NCBI RefSeq assembly: GCF_020510565.1
Contig: NZ_CP075189.1
Coordinates: 2,216,501 to 2,280,500 of the forward strand
Length of the DNA stretch: 64,000 bases
Origin: Ferribacterium limneticum
Lineage (GTDB): Bacteria; Pseudomonadota; Gammaproteobacteria; Burkholderiales; Rhodocyclaceae
Direction of reading: 5' to 3'
Below, one piece after another: positions 17,612 through 26,892 of this stretch; the stretch's first letter is position 1; every line of letters begins with the position of its first letter. Both the position numbers and the translations under genes were made by a program. A model generated the notes under the pieces. The model searched no databases, was not told the origin of the DNA, and saw nothing but the letters and a program-made list of their open reading frames with translations.

Positions 17612-18846
17612 TCAAGACGGTCGCTTATGTCCTACGATCTTTCCCCGAGCCAAGTGAAACCTTTATCGCTGATGAAGCGGTCTCGTTACTTGCTTGCGAT
17701 ATCAAGGTTTGTATATTGCATTTATTTGCAGGCAACAAGTCAATCATTCATCCTTCTGCCCAAACCCTCCTTGAAAAGGCACAGGTTCGGCTGATTGAAC
17801 CTGTTAGCATGCTTGTCATGCTCGCTTTCCTAGTACGGTGGTCGGTCGTTTCACCCGTTCGAACGCTGCGCACGCTTCTCATGGTCATCCGGCACCCCGC
17901 ACGCTGGTGCTATTTCCAGGCATTGGCTCCGGCATGGTGGTGCCAGCAGAAAAAAATCGACTTTCTACATGCGCACTATGCCGATATCAATTTCCAGTAT
18001 GCTGCCGCGATGTCTGCCTGGAGCGGGATTCCCTATGGTGTAACGACTCATCGATACGATATTTTTGAAAATCCATTAGGTATTGATCAAGCCTCGAAAC
18101 TATTTAACCAAGCCAATGCAGTTGTAACCATCAGCGAATACAACCGGAAATACATGTGCGATACCTATGGTCTTGCAACCAACGACATTGTAATCGTTCA
18201 TTGCGGCATCGACCTGGATCGATTCGCATACACCGAGCATGCACCGCTGAAAACCCATCAAGTAATTCGCCTGCTCAACGTCGGCCGTCTATACCCTGAA
18301 AAAGGACAGGATGTGCTGCTGCATGCTCTGGCTGAAGTGGAAAAACGAGGTATCCTGTTTCAACTCGACATCATCGGCGGGGGACCGATGCTGGAAGAAC
18401 TGCAGGCATTGTCCAGAAAATTGGGGATTGAAAAGCGTGTCCATTTTCACGGTGCTCAGCCAGAGGCATTCGTTAGAAATATGCATGCCGAGTCCCATGT
18501 CTTCGTCCTGCCCTCCCGCTCCGAAGGGCTACCGGTCGCCTGCATGGAAGCCTTGGCACTAGGCACGCCAACGATTGCTACCCGCATTACTGGCATCCCC
18601 GAATTGATAATTGATGGCGTTAGTGGTTTGCTGGTCGAACCTGAAAACGTGAATGATCTTGCCAACGCTTTCTGTCGTATTCACGACAACCCTTCGCTGC
18701 TTGAGCAATTCAGAGCAGCGGGCAGGGAAGCTGTCACCTGTGAATTTGATCGTCGTGAATGCACACACCAGTTGATTGATCTATGGAGCAACGCTAGACA
18801 TCTGCTTCACCCCATTGATGCTACTCATACAAAGGTATCCCCATGA
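17608..18846 (+). CDS. Glycosyltransferase family 4 (WcaL/EpsC-like)
   Basis: A 412-residue GT-B transferase. The N-terminus YVLRSFPEPSETFIADE is typical of the colanic-acid WcaL-like branch. It continues with LHAHYADIN, GVTTHRYDIF, NVGRLYPEKGQD at the interdomain nucleotide site, and the E-x7-E retaining motif in SRSEGLPVACMEALALG. The substrate is unknown. It overlaps both neighbours by 4 bases (ATGA), showing tight coupling. Confidence 0.92.
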   Translation: MIKTVAYVLRSFPEPSETFIADEAVSLLACDIKVCILHLFAGNKSIIHPSAQTLLEKAQVRLIEPVSMLVMLAFLVRWSVVSPVRTLRTLLMVIRHPARWCYFQALAPAWWCQQKKIDFLHAHYADINFQYAAAMSAWSGIPYGVTTHRYDIFENPLGIDQASKLFNQANAVVTISEYNRKYMCDTYGLATNDIVIVHCGIDLDRFAYTEHAPLKTHQVIRLLNVGRLYPEKGQDVLLHALAEVEKRGILFQLDIIGGGPMLEELQALSRKLGIEKRVHFHGAQPEAFVRNMHAESHVFVLPSRSEGLPVACMEALALGTPTIATRITGIPELIIDGVSGLLVEPENVNDLANAFCRIHDNPSLLEQFRAAGREAVTCEFDRRECTHQLIDLWSNARHLLHPIDATHTKVSP

Positions 18847-20174
18847 ACCTAGTGGGCCGTTTTCAGGAAATCGCCAATAATATCCAGCACTGCCGTTGGG
18901 ATCGCCAAAGGCACCAGCAACTGCAGCACTGGGCAAAAACACGCTATCAATCAGCTTCGCGGGCATGTGTGACTAGGTCACCGCATCTGATTTTTCTTTG
19001 CGAGGAGTTCTTTCATCCCGAATTAAGGGGCTTTGGAGGATTCGGGAAAACGGTAAAGAACATTACGGATAACCTGGATTCACCCAGTCATGAACTGAAA
19101 GGTGGAGTTGCATATCCACCCGCGGTAACTACTATCCAAACCCCTGAATGCAGGGAATACCATGGCGCCCCGGTCGTTATGCGACCTTACGAAAATCCGC
19201 CAAGCGAAGCCACCCTGAATCGTTATGCAGATCTGTTGGTCGAGTTACAGCCACGACTCATGTTGTCCATTGACTGGTATCCAAGTTATGAAGTTCCCAT
19301 ACACGCCTTGCCCGACACCCCTCTGATCGTCTGGATTCACGACCCACGCGACAGGGAGGAGTGGGAAAGGATTGCAGCCGTACCCGATGAATTGCGCTTT
19401 CGAGGTGTGGCATCTGCAGCCGATCTCGTTGCGCTGACTCATGAAAAAGAGCAATCGATCAAGCGTCTGTTTGCATTACAGCGCAAATTGCCAAGGAAAA
19501 TTGCTTTTGCCACGACCGCCCGCTCGTTGATACCACGCGCGGAGCGCACCTACGGCATTGGCCCGATAAATGCGCACTGGTTGCCGAACCCGATCGACAT
19601 ACCCCCTCTCGATACTGTCGAACAGACCGAGCGGCCGTCCTTGCTCTATCTGGGCAGGCTGGATGCCGTCAAGCGCCCATGGATTGCATTCGAACTGGCC
19701 CGCCGCCATCCCGACGTCGACTTTCTGATTGCCGGGCAGGCAAACAACGCGGAGCTGATGGCGCCTTGGCTTGCGCGCTACCAGCATCTACCCAACCTGA
19801 AATTGCTTGGTCACGTCGATGGTGAAGCGAAAGACCGGTTGCTGCGAACCTGTTGGGCATTGCTGAACACGAGTGTTCACGAGGCTGAGCCGGTCAGCTT
19901 TCTTGAGGCATTTTCTTATGCTAAGTGTGTGATTGCTTGCCATGACCCGGACAATGCGGTATCGAATTTTGGTTACTATACAGGCGAAATATTGGGCGAA
20001 GGGCTTGATGAGCATGCCCTGCAGAGCTATAGCCAACAAATTAATCTTTGCCTTCAGGGCACCCAGGAACGGCTACACAGAGGGCAAAGCGGCAGGGACG
20101 AGATGTTACGCAACCACACCTTCGAAAGCTTCGTCAAACATCTGTCTTGTATCATGAACACAGAATTAATCTGA
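18843..20174 (+). CDS. Glycosyltransferase, GT-B fold, copy A of a paralogous pair
   Basis: A 443-residue transferase. The first ~35 residues are a polar helical lead. ICEEFFHPELRG-like sequence (LCEEFFHPELRGFGGFG) opens the N-terminal domain. The C-terminal domain has YLGRLDAVKRPWIAFELARR and the E-x7-E-like HEAEPVSFLEAFSYAK. It is closely related over its whole length to the product of 21027-22364, so the two genes are products of duplication. The FkbM methyltransferase gene lies between them. Donor sugar not predictable. Confidence 0.85.
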   Translation: MNLVGRFQEIANNIQHCRWDRQRHQQLQHWAKTRYQSASRACVTRSPHLIFLCEEFFHPELRGFGGFGKTVKNITDNLDSPSHELKGGVAYPPAVTTIQTPECREYHGAPVVMRPYENPPSEATLNRYADLLVELQPRLMLSIDWYPSYEVPIHALPDTPLIVWIHDPRDREEWERIAAVPDELRFRGVASAADLVALTHEKEQSIKRLFALQRKLPRKIAFATTARSLIPRAERTYGIGPINAHWLPNPIDIPPLDTVEQTERPSLLYLGRLDAVKRPWIAFELARRHPDVDFLIAGQANNAELMAPWLARYQHLPNLKLLGHVDGEAKDRLLRTCWALLNTSVHEAEPVSFLEAFSYAKCVIACHDPDNAVSNFGYYTGEILGEGLDEHALQSYSQQINLCLQGTQERLHRGQSGRDEMLRNHTFESFVKHLSCIMNTELI

Positions 20175-20186
20175 GGAGATATCGTC

Positions 20187-21005
20187 ATGCTATGGTATGA
20201 GGCCATTAAGCGATTGTTGAATCGTCCTGGTGGGCGATCAATCCTCGGGGCATTAATATCGGCGAACTACTGGTGGCTTCATCGTAGCCCGCTTTCCGTG
20301 CGTTGGCACAAGGATGGCTATTGGCTCATGCACTACGCGGATGCAGTCATTCCATTACACAACCCTGACGCATCTCACTATCGAGATAAAGAAGCAGTAG
20401 CTATTGAAGCCTACTTTCACCTATATCAACCCAAAGCAGGCGATGTCGTTGTTCACGTTGGCGCAGGTGCTGGCTGGGAGGCAAACTTATTATCGCGATT
20501 GGTTGGACCCGATGGGCATGTATTCTTAATTGAAGCCCATCCAAAAACCTACTTGTGGCTTAAACGCCGGATTGATGCGAGCCATCTAATAAACGTAACG
20601 CCTATCAAGGTGGCAATCAGTGACCGAAGCGAGTTACTGCACATCACTGATGATGTCGATCACATGTTGAATCAGATCAATGCACCTGGAGGCATCGAGG
20701 TTCAAGCTAAATCGCTTGAAGAAATTCTTACAGAGTATCACGTTGACCGTGTAGATTTTCTTTCAATGAACATAGAAGGTGCAGAAAGGCAAGGTGTACG
20801 AGGTATAGGCAGCGCAGCAAGCAAGATTCATCGGCTCGCGATCAGTTGCCATGATTTTCTAGCAGACCGTGGTGGCGATGGCTGGACGCGCACTAAAGCT
20901 GAGGTTGATCAAATGTTGAGAAGCTACGGATACGCGGTTTCATACCGAAACCCCTGCGACCAACGGGATTGGACACGCGACTATCTCTATGCTTCGCGCG
21001 GATAA
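20187..21005 (+). CDS. FkbM-family methyltransferase
   Basis: A 272-residue SAM-dependent methyltransferase. The glycine-rich SAM loop is GDVVVHVGAGAGWEANLL, followed by acidic motif II in HVFLIEAHPKTY, and DFLSMNIEGAERQ, the FkbM-type core. The likely reaction is O-methylation of a sugar hydroxyl in the repeat unit. It has its own GAGGAG-like ribosome site 8-13 bases upstream. It is A/T-rich relative to the core XrtA genes and sits between two duplicated glycosyltransferase genes, which suggests insertion of a cassette. Confidence 0.88.
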   Translation: MLWYEAIKRLLNRPGGRSILGALISANYWWLHRSPLSVRWHKDGYWLMHYADAVIPLHNPDASHYRDKEAVAIEAYFHLYQPKAGDVVVHVGAGAGWEANLLSRLVGPDGHVFLIEAHPKTYLWLKRRIDASHLINVTPIKVAISDRSELLHITDDVDHMLNQINAPGGIEVQAKSLEEILTEYHVDRVDFLSMNIEGAERQGVRGIGSAASKIHRLAISCHDFLADRGGDGWTRTKAEVDQMLRSYGYAVSYRNPCDQRDWTRDYLYASRG

Positions 21006-21026
21006 CATAATTGGTTTTGTCACACT

Positions 21027-22364
21027 ATGGACTTGGCAAACTATTTTCGGCAGTTATTCACCAAGGCCAAACAACAGCACTGGGAACGTCAAAGATATCG
21101 ACAGTTAAAACTATTGGCACAAAATAGTCATCAGTTATCTATAGAGGCAGGTACAGCACTTGGTGTGCAGCATCTGATCTTAATTTGCGAAGAGTTCTTT
21201 CATCCGGATTTGCGTGGCTATGGAGGATTCGGGAGAGCGGCGAAAAACGTATCGGACCATCTGAATAAATATCCTTCTGGACTTAGGTGTGCGCTTGCCT
21301 ACCCTACGGCAGTAACAAGCATCCAGCAATCGTTATGCAGGGAATACCATGGCGTACCTGTTGTCATGAGACCTTACGAAAACCCGCCATCAGCGGCTAC
21401 ATTAGGTGGCTATGCCAGCCTGTTGCATGACTTGCTTCCCCGCGTCATCATGTCCATTGACTGGCATCCAAGCTATGAGGTGCCCGCTCATGCATTACCA
21501 GACACGCCCCTGATTATCTGGGTGCGGGATCCGCGCGATCGGAAAGAATGGGAAAAAATTGCCGCTGTTCCGGATGAACTGAGGTTTCGAGGCGTGGAGG
21601 CTCCCGCCGAACTCGTCGCGCTGGCACACAAAAAAGAGCTTTCGATCAAACGCCTCTATGCGTTGCAGCGAAATATACCCAGAAAAATCATCTTTGCCGT
21701 AAAAGCACGATCACTGGTGCTACGTGCAGAGCGCACTTACGGTGTCAATCTGAGTAACGCCTATTACCTGCCGACACCAATCGATATCCCGATTTTGGAT
21801 AGCATTGAGCAAACTGAACGCCCCTCATTGCTCTATCTGGGCCGACTGGATGCAGTCAAGCGTCCATGGATCGCTTTTGAACTGGCTCGTCGCCATCCAG
21901 AGATCGATTTTTTCGTCGCAGGCTATGTACACAATACCGAGTTGATGGAGACGTGGCTAACACAGTATCGGCACCTGCCCAATCTGAAACTTCTTGGTCA
22001 TGTCGATGGGGAGGGAAAAGATCGGTTACTACGCTCCTGTTGGGCCTTACTGAATACCAGCGTTCACGAAGCGGAACCAGTAAGTTTCCTCGAAGCCTTG
22101 TCCTATGGGAAGTGTATTCTTTCATGCTGTAAGCCGGATATTGAGATTGCCGATTTCGTTTATTACAGCGGCGAGATTCCTGGAGAAGGTCTCGACGAGT
22201 CATCGTTACAGCGCTTTGACAAACAAATTGCGTATTTGCTTCAGGACGATCAAAATAGGCTGTTAAATGGACATCGTGGCCGTGAGGAAATGATACGCCA
22301 GCATTCTTTCGAAATTTTCCAGCACCATTTTCAGTCGATGCTTTCGAATGAAGGAATAATTTGA
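21027..22364 (+). CDS. Glycosyltransferase, GT-B fold, copy B of a paralogous pair
   Basis: A 445-residue paralogue of the 18843-20174 product. The two proteins align nearly without gaps, sharing for example EEFFHPDLRGYGGFG/ELRGFGGFG, MRPYENPPS, YEVPAHALPDTPL, YLGRLDAVKRPWIAFELARR and LLNTSVHEAEPVSFLEA. Differences are spread throughout, so the duplication is not recent. The two copies probably add related sugars or act on different acceptors. It is more A/T-rich than copy A. Confidence 0.85.
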   Translation: MDLANYFRQLFTKAKQQHWERQRYRQLKLLAQNSHQLSIEAGTALGVQHLILICEEFFHPDLRGYGGFGRAAKNVSDHLNKYPSGLRCALAYPTAVTSIQQSLCREYHGVPVVMRPYENPPSAATLGGYASLLHDLLPRVIMSIDWHPSYEVPAHALPDTPLIIWVRDPRDRKEWEKIAAVPDELRFRGVEAPAELVALAHKKELSIKRLYALQRNIPRKIIFAVKARSLVLRAERTYGVNLSNAYYLPTPIDIPILDSIEQTERPSLLYLGRLDAVKRPWIAFELARRHPEIDFFVAGYVHNTELMETWLTQYRHLPNLKLLGHVDGEGKDRLLRSCWALLNTSVHEAEPVSFLEALSYGKCILSCCKPDIEIADFVYYSGEIPGEGLDESSLQRFDKQIAYLLQDDQNRLLNGHRGREEMIRQHSFEIFQHHFQSMLSNEGII

Positions 22365-22380
22365 AGCAGCATATGCAGCA

Positions 22381-23292
22381 ATGAAAGAGCACCGTTCATC
22401 ATTTGTTTCGATAATACTGCCCGCATACAATAGCCGCAGTTTTATTCTTGAAACGATATCCAGCGTAGTAAGCCAAGACTACCCTTTCTGGGAACTTATT
22501 GTTGTTGACGATGGCTCCAGCGATAATACTGCGCAATTGGTTCAAGGTATTGACCCGCGTATTATTCTGATACGCCAAGCCAATGCAGGTATTGCCGCAG
22601 CCAGAAATACAGGAATACAACAGGCAAAGGGGCAACTGATCGCCTTCCTTGATCATGACGACTATTGGCATCCAAATAAATTGAGCAGCCAAGTCCGAGC
22701 ATTAGAGGCAAACCCATCATTCAGTATTGTTTATAGTGACTTTATTCGTTGGGATCCGCACCATCCGCCAGTATTCCCGGATCGTGAAATTGATATTTCA
22801 AAGATTGATCGGGAGAGATCGGGGTGGGTTTACCATGTTCTATTGCAAACCAACTGGATTCTGCTGACAACAGCAATGTTTCGCCGTGATGTTTTTGACA
22901 AGATTGGCTTGTTCGATATTACGCTTCCGCCTGCAGATGACTGGGATCTGGCCATACGTGCATCCCGACACTTTCAGTACTTGCGATTACTGCAACCTTT
23001 GGCACTTTATCGTGTCCATCCCCAACAAACATCTCAGCGCACGGATCGGATCAATCATGAAGCAATGTTGCGCGAAAGAATGATTGAATCATATGGTCTT
23101 GACAGCCCGAATGGCACTCGTGCTGATGAGGATCAACTCGAATGGAGGCAATTTCGTGCGTATTTCAATCATGGCTTGCAGCATATGGCTGCCGGTAATT
23201 CTGCTATCGCACGCCAATCATTTTGGCATGCCTTGCGGATCAAGCCCTACTCAACAAAGACATGGATTAAATATCTGGGCAGCCTACTGTGA
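22381..23292 (+). CDS. Glycosyltransferase family 2
   Basis: A 303-residue GT-A transferase. It starts VSIILPAYNSRSFI, with VVDDGSSDNT, the NAGIAAARNTGI loop and the metal-binding DHDDYW. The C-terminal part (PADDWDLAIRASRHF, LYRVHPQQTSQR) is typical of GT2 enzymes of polysaccharide loci. No membrane segment. The stop overlaps the next start codon (GTGA). Confidence 0.9.
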   Translation: MKEHRSSFVSIILPAYNSRSFILETISSVVSQDYPFWELIVVDDGSSDNTAQLVQGIDPRIILIRQANAGIAAARNTGIQQAKGQLIAFLDHDDYWHPNKLSSQVRALEANPSFSIVYSDFIRWDPHHPPVFPDREIDISKIDRERSGWVYHVLLQTNWILLTTAMFRRDVFDKIGLFDITLPPADDWDLAIRASRHFQYLRLLQPLALYRVHPQQTSQRTDRINHEAMLRERMIESYGLDSPNGTRADEDQLEWRQFRAYFNHGLQHMAAGNSAIARQSFWHALRIKPYSTKTWIKYLGSLL

Positions 23293-24005
23293 ATTGGATG
23301 ATGAGTTATTTATTTCTCAACAGCATGAAAATACTTAAGCAGATGTGCTTCAAGTTCATTTTTGTGTGTTTTATCGCTGTACTAGCAGTTTCTGTGGCGC
23401 ATGCAACGGAAGGCGGGTTTGTATGGTGCCCCCCCATAAAGCATAGTTACGGACCATTTGACTACCGTACTGCCACTAAAGACGAGCGTGACCTTGTCGA
23501 AGGGCCACATTTTCATGCAAACGTGGAAGCTTTACGAAAAAATACCCGTTCACCTAACGGGCACTACATCATGGTTCCCGGCGGCGAAATTGGCTATACG
23601 CTGAGAGTATTTCCAAATCATCCACGGGCGCTGCTTGCGCTTTCGCGACTTGGTTTCCTGGATAAAACAGATCGACCGGAAGGATTGGGTGGCAGCGTGC
23701 TTTGCTATTTCCAGGAGGCCATCAATTTCAAACCTGATGATGCAATGGTGCGGGTGATCTATGGAATTCATCTGACTAAGTTGGGCAAAGTCGAACAAGC
23801 GCTGACGCAATTTGACAAGGCCGAGGAATTGGGTGAGGAAAGCCCCTCCCTTTACTACAACTTGGGCTTGGCCTATACGGACCTCAAGCGATATCCAGAA
23901 GCGCTAAAGGCAGCACACAAAGCATACGCACTCGGCGCACAGTTTCCCGGGTTAAAAGACAAATTGATACGTGCCGGACAATGGCAGGATCCAGTTGTTA
24001 AGTAA
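23289..24005 (+). CDS. Secreted or membrane-anchored TPR-repeat protein
   Basis: A 238-residue protein. A hydrophobic export signal (FKFIFVCFIAVLAVSVAHA) ends near residue 37, followed by a unique region and three tetratricopeptide-like repeats in the C-terminal half (ALLALSRLGFLD, VIYGIHLTKLGKVEQALTQF, YYNLGLAYTDLKRYPEALKAA). It is probably a periplasmic scaffold for assembly or export. The GTG at 23289 overlaps the preceding stop; the ATG at 23325 would give a more conventional signal peptide. The function is unassigned beyond the repeats. Confidence 0.75.
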   Translation: MNWMMSYLFLNSMKILKQMCFKFIFVCFIAVLAVSVAHATEGGFVWCPPIKHSYGPFDYRTATKDERDLVEGPHFHANVEALRKNTRSPNGHYIMVPGGEIGYTLRVFPNHPRALLALSRLGFLDKTDRPEGLGGSVLCYFQEAINFKPDDAMVRVIYGIHLTKLGKVEQALTQFDKAEELGEESPSLYYNLGLAYTDLKRYPEALKAAHKAYALGAQFPGLKDKLIRAGQWQDPVVK

Positions 24006-25443
24006 TTCTGCTTCGATCGATCAAAAATTTTTTGCCGGCCCATGGCTCGGGTGTGTGGTAATTCTGCTTGGATTCCTGGCTGTTACCTCCACCTCGTTAC
24101 AAATGATTCGGTTTGGCGGCGTGGGAAGTGAAAGCGTCATGGCCATAGCTGCATTGGCGGTTGGGGTTCTTGCTTCTCTCGTCGTTTGGCTGCTGCGTCA
24201 TACCATTGTTGATTTCCTGTCTTGGGCTTGCCAACGGCTCGGTTCTGTCCCGCTCTGGGTAATTGCTGTTACCGGACTTGCACTCCGACTCATCTGGATT
24301 GCCTTGTTTCCTGCAGATCCGGGTTCTGATGGTCAGATATATCTCATGCTTGGCGAGCGCCTTCAAAGTGGCGGTTCATATGAGATTGCAGGCACACGTG
24401 CATACTGGCCCGTTGGCTATCCATTGTTTCTTTCGGGTTTTCTTGCCCTCTTCGAGAGCAATAATGTAGCCTATCTGGTATCGAACCTGGCCCTCTACTT
24501 CATTGGCTTTACCGGAACCTACCATCTCGGCCAATGCATCGCAGGGACAATTTCCGGCAAATTCGCGGCGACCTTGTTTGCCCTATGGCCGAACCTCGTC
24601 TTTAGCAGCGGCACGCCCGAGAAGGAAATGCTTGTTCTGGCACTCCTGCCCTGGACTGCCTCTTTCATCCTTCTGTCGATTAGCCAAAGATCCGGTCATT
24701 GGCAGGCGTTGATTGCAGGTATCACTCTGGGTGCGGCGATCCTCGTTCAACCATCTCTGCAATTCTTGCCGTTTGTGTGTGGCATTTTTCTGATGGTCAT
24801 GATCCGGCCACTGCGTTCCGGAATGAGTGCCGGAATACTGTTGTGTTTGGGGGCTGCTTTGGTGGTTTCGCCTTGGACTTGGCGCAACTACCAGCTATTC
24901 GATCGTTTCGTTCTTGTTTCGACAAATGGCGGTGACAATTTCTATCGTGCCAACAATCCCATGGCAACTGGCGGCTATACGCTGCGTGGCGAAGTAGAAT
25001 TATCCGGCCTGCGTGAAATCGAACAGGACAAAACCGGCAAGCGTCTGGCGATCGAATGGATTCAACAGAATCCCATGGCGTTCGCCTGGTTGGCCGTGGA
25101 GAAACAAGTCAGGTTCATGGGGGATGATGCCGTTGGCGTCTACAATACGCTTAAGGTGGGCAAGGCAAGCAGTGACGCTCGCATTTACGGCTTGTTGAAG
25201 GTTATGGCGAATGTCTGGTGGCTGGCAGTATGGGGCGCCTTATGTGCATTCTCGCTCGTTGCGGCGAAGCGCCTTGTTGCGCTACCGCGGTTGGCCATGT
25301 CACCCATTTGGTTCTGGCTATATCTATTCGTGATTCATAGTGTCTTTGAAAGCGCCGGGAAATATCATGTACCGATGCTATGGGTGCTTTGCGTCATGAT
25401 CGGCGCGATGGCAACTTCCATGGGTGACCGCACTGCCTCATGA
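23971..25443 (+). CDS. Membrane glycosyltransferase, GT39/ArnT-like (GT-C fold)
   Basis: A 490-residue polytopic protein with about 11-12 hydrophobic helices. The first periplasmic loop carries the acidic DPGSDGQIYLMLGERL segment expected for GT-C catalytic Asp/Glu. Further loops include AYWPVGYPLFL and SSGTPEKEMLVL. By family it uses a polyprenyl-phosphate sugar at the periplasmic face, fitting with the GtrA/GtrB genes immediately downstream, which would make and flip such a donor. The GTG start at 23971 overlaps the TPR gene by 35 bases; a TTG at 23995 is an alternative. Confidence 0.85.
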   Translation: MPDNGRIQLLSNSASIDQKFFAGPWLGCVVILLGFLAVTSTSLQMIRFGGVGSESVMAIAALAVGVLASLVVWLLRHTIVDFLSWACQRLGSVPLWVIAVTGLALRLIWIALFPADPGSDGQIYLMLGERLQSGGSYEIAGTRAYWPVGYPLFLSGFLALFESNNVAYLVSNLALYFIGFTGTYHLGQCIAGTISGKFAATLFALWPNLVFSSGTPEKEMLVLALLPWTASFILLSISQRSGHWQALIAGITLGAAILVQPSLQFLPFVCGIFLMVMIRPLRSGMSAGILLCLGAALVVSPWTWRNYQLFDRFVLVSTNGGDNFYRANNPMATGGYTLRGEVELSGLREIEQDKTGKRLAIEWIQQNPMAFAWLAVEKQVRFMGDDAVGVYNTLKVGKASSDARIYGLLKVMANVWWLAVWGALCAFSLVAAKRLVALPRLAMSPIWFWLYLFVIHSVFESAGKYHVPMLWVLCVMIGAMATSMGDRTAS

Positions 25444-25826
25444 CTATCGGCGCTCAATTTTTCCGGTTCCTGTTGGTGGGCGGCTTCGCTACCGGTTTGC
25501 AGTATCTTATTCTGATCATTCTGGTACAGACGAACTGGGCCAGTGCCGTGGCTGCCAGCAGCATCGGATTTGCGACCAGCGCTATTTTCAATTATGCGTT
25601 GAACCGCCGCCTGACGTTTCGATCATCACGCGCACACGCTCAGGCCTTGCCACGTTTCATGATCGTGGCCACTACGGGACTTCTTCTGAATGGGGGCATG
25701 TTATGGGTATTGCATGAACAGGCTGGCTTGTTTTATCTGTGGGCGCAATTTTTGGTTACTGGCGGCGCGCTGGTCTGGAATTTCGCACTGAACCGGATTT
25801 GGACTTTTTCTGGCGCGGCACCCTGA
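25440..25826 (+). CDS. GtrA-family membrane protein (putative polyprenyl-phosphate sugar flippase)
   Basis: A 128-residue protein with four predicted membrane helices and the GtrA hallmarks FFRFLLVGGFATGLQY near the N-terminus, NYALNRRLTFR in the middle and NFALNRIWTF at the end. GtrA proteins are thought to translocate undecaprenyl-phosphate-linked sugars made by GtrB. The start overlaps the GT39 stop (ATGA). Confidence 0.9.
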   Translation: MTIGAQFFRFLLVGGFATGLQYLILIILVQTNWASAVAASSIGFATSAIFNYALNRRLTFRSSRAHAQALPRFMIVATTGLLLNGGMLWVLHEQAGLFYLWAQFLVTGGALVWNFALNRIWTFSGAAP

Positions 25827-25851
25827 TAGCATTTTGTAAGGACTTATATCG

Positions 25852-26796
25852 ATGAAGCTTGCGATTGTCATACCCTGCTATAACGAAGAGGCGGTTCTTC
25901 CTGAAGCAATCAAGCGTTTGGACGCTCTGTTGGTAGAAATGGTCGGAGCGGAAAGCATTGCCGAGGGCAGTCACGTTCTATTCGTCGACGATGGCAGCAA
26001 AGACAAGACTTGGTCGATCATTGAGCAGGCTACCGTCGAGAATCCCAGTATAAAGGGGATCAAACTGTCACGTAATCGCGGCCACCAGACTGCACTGGTT
26101 GCCGGGCTGCTGTCTGCCGAAGGCGATGCGATCATCAGCGTGGATGCCGATCTGCAGGATGATCTGAATGCCATGGTGCAAATGATCTCTGCGTACCGTG
26201 CTGGAGCGGATATCGTCTATGGGGTAAGGAAGCGTCGCGATACGGATACATATTTTAAGCGTTTCACTGCCGAGGGATATTACCGTCTACTGGATAGCCT
26301 TGGCGTCGAAATCGTTTTCAATCATGCGGATTATCGCTTGCTCAGTCGGCGTGCCATCGAGTCACTACGTAAGTTTGAAGAAAGCAATCTCTTTCTGCGT
26401 GGCATCATCCCGCAACTCGGCTTTCCTTCTGCCATTGTTTACTACGATCGTGCCGAAAGGTTTGCCGGCGAATCTAAATACCCATTGAAGAAAATGCTGG
26501 CCTTTGCATGGCAGGGGATTACCTCTTTCTCTGCGGCGCCGTTACGTGCCATCACTGGCATTGGGCTATTGTTTTCGTTAGGCAGCTTCATGGTGGCTGC
26601 ATGGGCCTTGTGGATTCGCTTCTTTTCGGATAGTGCCGTGCCTGGCTGGACCTCTACAGTCGTCCCAATGTATTTCCTCGGGGGGGTTCAGTTACTGTGT
26701 ATCGGTATCATCGGCGAATATCTGGCCAAAATCTACCTTGAGGTTAAACGCCGGCCTCATTTCTTTGTCGAAAAAACAGCAGGGCAGGAAAAATAA
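25852..26796 (+). CDS. Polyprenyl-phosphate glycosyltransferase, GtrB/DPM1-like (GT2)
   Basis: A 314-residue GT2 enzyme with two C-terminal membrane helices (about 225-250 and 265-295). Seen: LAIVIPCYNEEAVLPE, LFVDDGSKDKT, LSRNRGHQTALVAGL, the DADLQDD metal site and GESKYPLKKMLAFAW before the helices. It should transfer a sugar from a nucleotide donor to undecaprenyl phosphate. With GtrA and the GT39 protein upstream it forms a three-gene periplasmic glycosylation module. It is the last gene of the plus-strand operon. Confidence 0.92.
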   Translation: MKLAIVIPCYNEEAVLPEAIKRLDALLVEMVGAESIAEGSHVLFVDDGSKDKTWSIIEQATVENPSIKGIKLSRNRGHQTALVAGLLSAEGDAIISVDADLQDDLNAMVQMISAYRAGADIVYGVRKRRDTDTYFKRFTAEGYYRLLDSLGVEIVFNHADYRLLSRRAIESLRKFEESNLFLRGIIPQLGFPSAIVYYDRAERFAGESKYPLKKMLAFAWQGITSFSAAPLRAITGIGLLFSLGSFMVAAWALWIRFFSDSAVPGWTSTVVPMYFLGGVQLLCIGIIGEYLAKIYLEVKRRPHFFVEKTAGQEK

Positions 26797-26892
26797 CCTG
26801 CGTACTTATTGACACGGCACGATAATGCTTGAAATATTCAAATCTGCCCCCAGGATTGTTGACGCTCCTTGAAAACTGACCAGTTTCTTTAA
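26797..26892. other. Spacer before the transposase remnant
   Basis: About 96 bases after the last plus-strand gene with no gene and no convincing intrinsic terminator. It includes GAAAACTGACCAGTTT, a short palindromic-looking string that could be a leftover insertion-sequence end, but I cannot assign it. Confidence 0.4.
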
